NCBI RefSeq assembly: GCF_003966895.1
Contig: NZ_AP018449.1
Span: 937,424-1,001,423 of the forward strand
Reading direction: 5' to 3'
Source of the DNA: Methylomusa anaerophila
GTDB taxonomy: Bacteria > Bacillota > Negativicutes > Sporomusales > Sporomusaceae
DNA: 64,000 nucleotides
Position numbers and translations under genes: made by a program
Part shown: piece after piece, positions 57,829 through 64,000 of the stretch
Layout: each line of letters opens with the position of its first letter
Position numbering within the stretch: the first letter of the stretch is position 1
The notes under the pieces: generated by a model
Databases searched by the model: none
Seen by the model: only the letters and a program-made list of their open reading frames with translations
Told to the model about the DNA's origin: nothing

Positions 57829-59970
57829 ATGGAAAACAGATTACTCTTTGCGTTGGATATTGGCACCCGAAGCGTTGTCGGATTGATCGGCGAACAGGCA
57901 GGAAACTCTATTAAACTGTTGGCCTTCGACCGGGAGGAACACCACACTCGCGCCATGCTGGACGGACAAATCCATGATGTGCGGGAAGTAGCGGAAGTTT
58001 TAGGCAATGTGAAGTCCCGCCTGGAAGACCGTGTCGGACCTTTAAAAAAAGTGGCGGTGGCCGCCGCCGGGCGGGCCCTGTGCACCCTTCAAGTCACCTC
58101 CGAAATGGATACCTCCACCCGAGGCACATTGACGCCGGAAGACGAACGGTCCCTTGAACTTGCCGCAATTCAACTTGCCCAGCAGCAACTAGCCACCTCT
58201 AATGCCGTAATCGATCCGGCGAGCTACTACTGTGTTGGCTATAGCGTAGTCAGTTTCACGCTGGATGACATCCGGTTAAAAAGCCTGGTGGGCCAGCGGG
58301 GAAAGCTGGCGACAATTGAAGCTATTGCCACCTTTTTGCCCCGTCAGGTTATTAATTCACTCCAGTCAGCCATTGAAGCGGTAGACCTGGAGATGGACAC
58401 GATGACCCTTGAACCAATTGCCGCTATCAATGTGCTTATTCCCGCCACCATGCGGCATCTGAATCTGGCTTTGGTAGATGTAGGCGCGGGAACTTCCGAC
58501 GTAGCCATAACCAGGAACGGCTCGGTAGTTGGTTACGGTATGGTGCCGTTTGCCGGTGACGAGATCACGGAAGCTATTTCCCAAAAATATCTTTTAGATT
58601 TTAACGTATCGGAAACTCTTAAGCGGCAACTTAGCGGCAAAAACAAAAAGGTAAGCTTTACCGACGTACTCGGTGTCAGTCATAAGCTTCCGGCCAAGGA
58701 TATTGTCGACTCCATAACGCAAAGAATTGGTGAGTTGGCCCAAGCCATCGCAACGGAAATTTTGACATTAAATTCTACCTCGCCGCAGGCTGTTTTATTA
58801 GTCGGCGGCGGCGCGCTCACACCTCTGTTACCGGAAGCCCTGTCCCAGGCCCTGGATGTTCCTGCAGCCAAAGTGGCCATCCGTCGTCCCGATTCCATCA
58901 ACGACATCATTGATATTCCAGCGGAATTATGTACGCCGGATGCGGTTACTCCCCTTGGAATACTGAAACTGGCCGGCGGAGATACCCTAAACTTTGTCAA
59001 TGTTACAGTAAATGACCGGACGCTCCGTCTATTTAACCTAAGTCTGCTGACGGTATCCGACGCTCTCCTGTCAGCCGGCATCGATATCAAAGCCCTGCGC
59101 GGCCGCCCCGGTATGGGCATCACGGTAACAGTAAACGGGCAAACCCAGTTTATTCCCGGCAGCTACGGTAAACCGGGCCAGGTTCTGTTAAACGGTGAAG
59201 AGGCCAAACTCGCCGACCCCCTGCACGATACCGACGTTATCTTAGTCACCCCCGGTACAAACGGCGCATCACCGGCGCCGGTTCTTAACAAAATTGCCCC
59301 TATCCCGGAACCTCTGGTTATTACGCTAAACGGCAAATCCTATTCCTTGCCGCCTGCCATTACTGTCAATGGAAAATCCGCGGCTGCCGACACTATCCTT
59401 GCAGACAGGGATCAGGTTATAATCAACCAATCTTCCACCCTGGCAGAAGTGTTAAGCCATCTGGGTCTCAGTACCGAACCAGCCCAATTTTCCTATAGCG
59501 TGAACAGAACCGAAAGAAACTTCAGCGTCCGGCCAAAATACGCCATTAACGGACATACCGTCAATCTCAGCAGCAAAGTAGCCAACAATGATTCCCTAGA
59601 CTACATTCCCCTGCCGACGCCAACAATCGGCGAAGTGCTGGAACTGGCGGCAGCAGAGACCGATGAGTCTATCACCGTTGCCGTGAATGGCGCCGGCTGC
59701 CAGGTGCCTGTTCGCCGCCATAGCGTACAGGTAAACGGCAAGCCCGCTTCCCTCACCCATCCCGCCCCCAACGGCTGCGTGATTGATTACAATTCTATAT
59801 CCAATTTCCATCCCATTGTCAGTGATGCACTGCTGGCAGCTGATTTTAATCCCCGCACATTGTCCCCAAGCAGCCGGGTTGCGATATTGCTAAATGGCCA
59901 TCCTACCGAATACACGGCGGTTATCAAAAACGGCGACTCGATCACCATACAGGTCAGCAACCCTAAATAA
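57829..59970 (+). CDS. FtsA/PilM-like actin-fold ATPase with repetitive C-terminal extension
   Basis: A 713-aa protein. Residues 1-370 are an FtsA-like actin-fold ATPase: phosphate-1 ALDIGTRSVVGLIG, the 1C/SHS2-type region (LEDRVGPLKKVAVAAAGRAL), phosphate-2 NLALVDVGAGTSDVAI and the adenosine loop AVLLVGGGALTPLLPEAL. The remaining ~340 residues are absent from normal FtsA: repeated segments of ~60 aa with an LNGK/VNG turn (ITVTVNGQTQF, LVITLNGKSYSL, ITVNGKSAAAD, SITVAVNGAGC, VAILLNGHPTE), reminiscent of beta-grasp or ubiquitin-like folds. I infer several small beta domains in tandem. It stands alone, not in a dcw cluster. Start ATG 57829 follows GATGAGGAG. Confidence 0.8.
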   Translation: MENRLLFALDIGTRSVVGLIGEQAGNSIKLLAFDREEHHTRAMLDGQIHDVREVAEVLGNVKSRLEDRVGPLKKVAVAAAGRALCTLQVTSEMDTSTRGTLTPEDERSLELAAIQLAQQQLATSNAVIDPASYYCVGYSVVSFTLDDIRLKSLVGQRGKLATIEAIATFLPRQVINSLQSAIEAVDLEMDTMTLEPIAAINVLIPATMRHLNLALVDVGAGTSDVAITRNGSVVGYGMVPFAGDEITEAISQKYLLDFNVSETLKRQLSGKNKKVSFTDVLGVSHKLPAKDIVDSITQRIGELAQAIATEILTLNSTSPQAVLLVGGGALTPLLPEALSQALDVPAAKVAIRRPDSINDIIDIPAELCTPDAVTPLGILKLAGGDTLNFVNVTVNDRTLRLFNLSLLTVSDALLSAGIDIKALRGRPGMGITVTVNGQTQFIPGSYGKPGQVLLNGEEAKLADPLHDTDVILVTPGTNGASPAPVLNKIAPIPEPLVITLNGKSYSLPPAITVNGKSAAADTILADRDQVIINQSSTLAEVLSHLGLSTEPAQFSYSVNRTERNFSVRPKYAINGHTVNLSSKVANNDSLDYIPLPTPTIGEVLELAAAETDESITVAVNGAGCQVPVRRHSVQVNGKPASLTHPAPNGCVIDYNSISNFHPIVSDALLAADFNPRTLSPSSRVAILLNGHPTEYTAVIKNGDSITIQVSNPK

Positions 59971-59999
59971 GCGGCGGCTCAAAGGGCGCGAAGAAGAAG

Positions 60000-60052
60000 C
60001 AGGCAGCTAAAATTGGGCAAAAAAAAGCCCTCTATGTAAAAGAGGTAATTTG
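60000..60052. terminator. Hairpins between the FtsA-like and GGDEF genes
   Basis: GGGC-A8-GCCC and CCTCT...AGAGG stems lie between the convergent genes near 60012-60046; weak terminator candidates on both strands. Confidence 0.4.
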
Positions 60053-60059
60053 AATCGGC

Positions 60060-61130
60060 CTACGCTTGATTTAGTGTGCGCTCTGATAGATCATCCCAGG
60101 CCTGATAGCACTGAACGTTGTTACGCCCTTGCCGTTTGGCCCGGTAGAGAGCGATATCCGCCTGACGGAATGCTTCCTGGCCGGTAATGCCGGATTTTTT
60201 CAGAGACAGGCCGACACTGATTGTTAACGGTACTTTAGTACATTTATCATAATAGAACTCCCAGGATTCCACCCGTTCCCGGAGACGTTCAGCGATCTTA
60301 AGCCCAAGAACCAAATTGGCATTCGGCAATATTACGGCAAACTCCTCACCGCCGTAGCGGAACGCCATGTCTTCATCCCTAATGCCCCTATGAATAATAT
60401 CACCTATTGTTTTCAGCACATCGTTGCCAAAGGAGTGACCATAGCAGTCGTTTAACTTCTTAAAATGATCGATATCAAGCATGATAAGGATGTATTCTTC
60501 AAGCGCCGGCGTCCTCTCCTGATAAGCTCTATAGTTATACAGCCCTGTCAATTCGTCTGTCAGCGCCAGGCGGTAATGCCGGTCGCTCTGATGGACAAGT
60601 TCGGCGATCCGCCCTTCATTCTTTGTTTGTTTGTCCATTACCCGCCAGGCAAAAATTGCCGTAAAAGACAGCGTGGCGAACCCGATAATATTATACAAGA
60701 TAGGAAAGACTGCAGCTATTGAGAGGGCCGGACGCCCGATAACAGACGCTGCCAGAAAAACCGCCGCCACGACAATAGTAACCTTCCATGCTCCCTGCCT
60801 GCCCACCCTGAGCACCATACGGGCCAGCACCAGATGATAAAGAATGTTAACAAAAACGGCGTCCAATAAGGTCATTCCCGCCACCAAAGACAAATCAATC
60901 CATAGTTCTTTGACTTGGGGAAGAATCCTGCGCCAGGACAGCCAGGAGTTATAGGCAATATAGGCAGCCGCCAAAAAGGCTGTCGTAAACCAGCCGGCTT
61001 CATGAATTGCCACTGCGTATATCGCCGGGAAAAAAGCAAATATGACACTAATAATCCGGAGCAGCATTTGTGCATACGCCGGGCCGCAATCCCACGGCAG
61101 GGAAGAGCGAATTTCTTTATTAGCCTGCAT
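60060..61130 (-). CDS. Membrane GGDEF diguanylate cyclase
   Basis: A 356-aa protein with about six N-terminal TM helices (residues ~20-180), a short linker and a C-terminal GGDEF domain: LALTDELTGLYNYRAYQER, then FRYGGEEFAVILPNA (active loop GGEEF) and ADIALYRAKRQGRNNVQ. It makes c-di-GMP. Start ATG 61130 is the first codon that gives a plausible cytoplasmic tail; no unusual ribosome-binding site. Second cyclase of the window; no adjacent effector. Confidence 0.88.
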   Translation of the reverse strand: MQANKEIRSSLPWDCGPAYAQMLLRIISVIFAFFPAIYAVAIHEAGWFTTAFLAAAYIAYNSWLSWRRILPQVKELWIDLSLVAGMTLLDAVFVNILYHLVLARMVLRVGRQGAWKVTIVVAAVFLAASVIGRPALSIAAVFPILYNIIGFATLSFTAIFAWRVMDKQTKNEGRIAELVHQSDRHYRLALTDELTGLYNYRAYQERTPALEEYILIMLDIDHFKKLNDCYGHSFGNDVLKTIGDIIHRGIRDEDMAFRYGGEEFAVILPNANLVLGLKIAERLRERVESWEFYYDKCTKVPLTISVGLSLKKSGITGQEAFRQADIALYRAKRQGRNNVQCYQAWDDLSERTLNQA

Positions 61131-61250
61131 CCGTTTATCTCCTTTAGATGGGCTGCAACTGGAATTTATATGATTATATTATCTATAATAATAAAAATTC
61201 CTGCAAAAAATGTCGAATTTTTTCATATTTTGTCTGTTAATAATAAATAA

Positions 61251-61292
61251 GCTCCGGTGGAAGCCGGAGCCGAATGCGCGTGTTTTTTTTTA
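61251..61292 (-). terminator. hemL terminator
   Basis: GCTCCGG and CCGGAGC pair across a 6-base loop downstream of hemL (minus strand), followed by TTATTTATTATT on that strand; on the plus strand a T9 run also follows at 61281. Bidirectional terminator. Confidence 0.7.
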
Positions 61293-61312
61293 AACCCATT
61301 ATATCAATTATA

Positions 61313-62632
61313 TCAATGTTTGTTTTTCCGGTAAAACTCCGCAACTTTGGCAAATGCCTTACCGCTGGCGGCAATAGTGGCGTCAATATCCGCCCCGGTA
61401 TGGGCGTCAGACATAAACGCGGCTTCAAATTGGGAAGGCCCCAGGTAGACCCCCTGTTCCAGCATGGCGTGGAAGAATATATTGAAGGCCGCCACGTCGG
61501 AACGCTTGGCGCTAATATAGTCATACACCGGCTGGTCGGTAAAGAAAGTACAGAACATAGACCCGACCTGGTGAAACTGGAAGCTGAAGCCGAAGGCTTG
61601 GGCTTGAGCCTGAATTCCGGCACACAAGGCTGCTGTTTTGGCCCCTATTTTTTCGTAGAAATCAGGAACCTCAGAAATCAGCCGCAAGGTGGCAATGCCG
61701 GCGGTCATCGCCAGCGGATTGCCGCTCAGGGTCCCGGCCTGATACACCGGTCCGGCCGGAGCAACAAGCTCCATTATATCCTTGGCCCCGCCATAAGCTC
61801 CCACCGGCAGACCACCGCCAATAACTTTCCCCAAACAGGTTAAGTCCGGTGTAATGCCATAGAGTTCCTGCGCCCCGCCGTAAGCTACCCGGAAACCGGA
61901 CATTACTTCATCAAAAATTAAGAGTGTGCCGTAACTTTCGGTTAAGGAACTGACTTTGGCCAGATATTCCGGTTGCGGCAGAATAAGACCCATATTGCCC
62001 GGTACGGGTTCAATAATTACCGCCGCGATATCTTCCCCATATCTTTCGAAAACAGCCGCCAGGGCGTTTATATCGTTGTACTCTACGGTAATGGTATGGC
62101 CGGCAATACTATCCGGCACTCCCGGACTATCAGGAACTCCCAGGGTGGTAGCACCGGAACCGGCTTTCACCAGCAGACTGTCATGGTGGCCGTGGTAACA
62201 GCCGGCAAATTTGACGATCTTATTCCGTTTGGTATAAGCCCGGGCCAATCTCAACGCACTCATAGTAGCCTCTGTTCCCGAGTTGACCATCCGCACCAAT
62301 TCCATAGACGGGAAGGCCTCCGTAACTAAACGGGCCAATTCGGTTTCGAGCAGTGTGGGAGCGCCATAGCTGGTTCCCTTGTTAATAGCCTCCGCCAGTT
62401 CTCCGGTTACTTCCGGATGGGCGTGGCCTAAAATCATCGGCCCCCAAGAACCTACATAGTCTATGTACTCGTTACCGTCAATATCATAGAGCCTGCTGCC
62501 GAGCGCTTTGGCAATAAAAGGAGGTGTGCCGCCCACTCCCCGGAATGACCGCACTGGGCTGTTGACCCCCCCGGGTATATACCGTTTGGCTTCGGCAAAT
62601 GCCATTGCCGACTTATCCAACTTAAACGCCAT
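61313..62632 (-). CDS. hemL: Glutamate-1-semialdehyde 2,1-aminomutase
   Basis: A 439-aa PLP enzyme converting glutamate-1-semialdehyde to 5-aminolevulinate in the C5 heme pathway. Motifs: [14 protein letters not shown] at the start, [47 protein letters not shown] and the Schiff-base lysine in [16 protein letters not shown]. Full length, starts at ATG 62632. It precedes hemB in transcription order reversed: hemB lies upstream on the same strand, separated by ~550 bp of repeat elements. Confidence 0.96.
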   Translation of the reverse strand: MAFKLDKSAMAFAEAKRYIPGGVNSPVRSFRGVGGTPPFIAKALGSRLYDIDGNEYIDYVGSWGPMILGHAHPEVTGELAEAINKGTSYGAPTLLETELARLVTEAFPSMELVRMVNSGTEATMSALRLARAYTKRNKIVKFAGCYHGHHDSLLVKAGSGATTLGVPDSPGVPDSIAGHTITVEYNDINALAAVFERYGEDIAAVIIEPVPGNMGLILPQPEYLAKVSSLTESYGTLLIFDEVMSGFRVAYGGAQELYGITPDLTCLGKVIGGGLPVGAYGGAKDIMELVAPAGPVYQAGTLSGNPLAMTAGIATLRLISEVPDFYEKIGAKTAALCAGIQAQAQAFGFSFQFHQVGSMFCTFFTDQPVYDYISAKRSDVAAFNIFFHAMLEQGVYLGPSQFEAAFMSDAHTGADIDATIAASGKAFAKVAEFYRKNKH

Positions 62633-62746
62633 TTATAATTCCTTCTTCCTTATTTCAATCTAAGACCAAGTCTCCTACCAGATAACCGTTGCATACTATA
62701 AAACTTATTTGCCTGATAGTAAGCCTGAATCCCAACAGACTGACAT

Positions 62747-62960
62747 AGTTCTACCAAAGCGCCGCGACGCGGACCGCAGGTTACGCGAGCCATTCAGCCC
62801 GCTCCATCTTAATGAGTAATAAACTTGTATCTTCTTAGTTTATCAACCGCCACGAACTGCTTAAAATCCGTTAGATCCCAGGCGCAACGAGAACCGAGGT
62901 TGCGCAAGCTATTAGCACTCCTCCATCTTAATGAGTAATAAACTTGTATCCTCTTAGTTT
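62747..62960. repeat. Tandem partial P4 elements
   Basis: Two half-copies of the P4 type in a row: GCGCCGCGACGCGGACCGCA near 62760 and GGCGCAACGAGAACCGAGGT near 62881, each followed by CTCCATCTTAATGAGTAATA and TTATCAAYCGCCACGAACTG. The ~120-bp tandem unit (62801-62880 versus 62922-63000) shows local duplication within the repeat cluster. Confidence 0.7.
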
Positions 62961-62972
62961 ATCAATCGCCAC

Positions 62973-63162
62973 GAACTGCTTAGAAATCGTTAGATACCGT
63001 TGCATATGAAAAAAACTTATTGCAACAAGTTTGCTAATTACGGTTCTACTATCATAGTCAGACCGTCTAGGCACGACGAGGACCGGAACGGAAGCGTACT
63101 GGTTGTACGCTGAAGTGAGGACCACAGGAGTAACGACGCAGATGACGGTTTATAAGCAGTTC
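62973..63162. repeat. Interspersed palindromic element, family P4, copy c
   Basis: GAACTGCTTAGAAATCGTTA at the left and TAAGCAGTTC at the right. It has the same GATACCGTTGCATA and CATAGTCAGACCGTC parts as copy a with a different AT-rich middle, then GGCACGACGAGGACCGGAAC and GCGTACTGGTTGTACGCTGA. It ends 18 bp past the hemB stop codon. Confidence 0.85.
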
Positions 63163-63180
63163 CCCCTTAAGGTGAACAAA

Positions 63181-64000
63181 TTATCTCTTAAGCCAGCGGG
63201 CGGCTTCAAGGGCATGATAAGTAATAATGATGTCGGCGCCAGCCCGTTTTATTCCCAAAAGGGTTTCCATAACTACCCGTTCTTCGTCAATCAGCCCTTG
63301 CAGAGCGGCGGCTTTTACCATGGCGTATTCCCCGCTCACATTGTAAGCTGCTACCGGCACGGTGAACTCGTCCTTTACCTGACGGATGATATCAAGATAG
63401 GCCAGGGCCGGTTTGACAATAATAATATCCGCTCCCTCTTCCAGATCAAGGCTGGCCTCCTGCAGCGCTTCGCGGGCATTGGCCGGGTCCATCTGGTAAG
63501 TGCGGCGGTCGCCGAACTGAGGAGCGGAATTCACTGCCTCCCGGAAAGGGCCGTAATAGCCGGAAGCATATTTCACGGAATAAGACATGATGGCTATATC
63601 GGTATAATCATTCTCGTCCAGCATATGGCGAATAGCCCGAACCCTTCCGTCCATCATGTCGGAAGGAGCCACCATGTCGGCGCCGGCCTTGGCATGGCTG
63701 AGGGCAACCTGGGCTAGCGGCGGCAAACTCATATCATTGTCAATTTTATTATTTCTGAGCAGACCGCAGTGACCATGATCAGTATACTGGCACAGACAGA
63801 CATCGGTGATGACAACAAATTCCGGCAAGGCGGCTTTTATCAGCCGGACAGCCTGCTGCACCGGGCTGCTTAAATCCCAGGCGCTGGTGCCTTGATCGTC
63901 CTTATATTCCGGCATGCCAAACACCAAGATGGCCGGAATGCCCAGATCATAGGCTTCTTTAGCCCCTTCGACCGCCATATCCGGCGACAAATGATAGTTT
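63181..64000 (-). CDS. hemB: Delta-aminolevulinic acid dehydratase (5' end beyond window)
   Basis: About 273 codons of a ~325-aa enzyme; the N-terminus lies past the window end. HemB condenses two 5-aminolevulinates to porphobilinogen. Seen are the zinc/allosteric cysteine region [17 protein letters not shown], the first Schiff-base lysine segment [14 protein letters not shown], the active [11 protein letters not shown] and the end [19 protein letters not shown]. Probably in an operon with further hem genes upstream outside the window. A P4 element follows its stop codon. Confidence 0.95.
   Translation of the reverse strand, partial: NYHLSPDMAVEGAKEAYDLGIPAILVFGMPEYKDDQGTSAWDLSSPVQQAVRLIKAALPEFVVITDVCLCQYTDHGHCGLLRNNKIDNDMSLPPLAQVALSHAKAGADMVAPSDMMDGRVRAIRHMLDENDYTDIAIMSYSVKYASGYYGPFREAVNSAPQFGDRRTYQMDPANAREALQEASLDLEEGADIIIVKPALAYLDIIRQVKDEFTVPVAAYNVSGEYAMVKAAALQGLIDEERVVMETLLGIKRAGADIIITYHALEAARWLKR

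Overview
The window looks like a chromosome segment of a spore-forming, diderm member of the Negativicutes (Sporomusaceae-like). This is inferred from content: a CotF-type spore coat gene pair, a Tat-exported NiFe hydrogenase, an RND efflux pump with a lipoprotein adaptor, heme genes (hemL, hemB), a FakA/FakB fatty-acid kinase pair, histidine ammonia-lyase, and many c-di-GMP and redox genes, in moderately GC-rich DNA carrying many intergenic palindromes. No rRNA gene and no CRISPR array was seen. The only tRNA-like sequence is degenerate.

Layout. 1-13.7 kb is accessory and eroded: a truncated azlC, an IS3-type transposase relic, a ParE/RHH toxin-antitoxin pair, an arginase-family gene, a TetR-RND efflux operon with a consensus promoter, an unknown coiled-coil gene, an L,D-transpeptidase-like gene, a TSUP permease, several broken genes, and the first copy of an Rpn nuclease element. 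13.7-20.1 kb holds redox and drug-response genes with local regulators: an SDR, an MFS exporter with its MarR regulator (split apart by an inserted map-araC pair), and a MerR regulator divergent from a yqhD-like aldehyde reductase. 20.1-31.3 kb is again mobile or eroded: an IS110 element, a sulfite/nitrite reductase fragment, a TetR plus Old-Yellow-Enzyme pair, an IS21 relic, a GNAT gene, a copied rlmH/htrA junction, a nucleotidyltransferase, and the second Rpn copy.

31.3-64 kb is mostly core genome: an MFS pump, the yycJ-htrA-rlmH operon, a PAS histidine kinase, a phosphohexomutase, hydrogenase small and large subunits, a peptidase-MA protein, deoC, a Fur-type regulator with a tiny rubredoxin-like protein, coat proteins, a MASE3-GAF-GGDEF cyclase divergent from an HD-GYP protein, tex, a fakB-fakA-hutH-fchA run, an FtsA-like ATPase with a repetitive C-terminal extension, a second GGDEF protein, hemL and hemB (cut by the window end).

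The most striking signals are as follows. (i) Two nearly identical ~1.29-kb Rpn elements each carry an in-frame internal start with a strong ribosome-binding site, matching the RpnL/RpnS intragenic toxin-antitoxin design, and differ only in the length of a 12-bp codon repeat. (ii) At least four families of 120-200 bp palindromic intergenic elements share a hairpin-with-asymmetric-core design; one family sits 5-18 bp past the stop codon of three different genes, always in the same orientation. (iii) A ~132-bp direct duplication shows that a map-araC pair was inserted between an MFS gene and its MarR regulator. (iv) The IS110 element has a noncoding 5' flank that should encode a bridge RNA. Product names come from reading translated sequences and recalling families. 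No database search was run.
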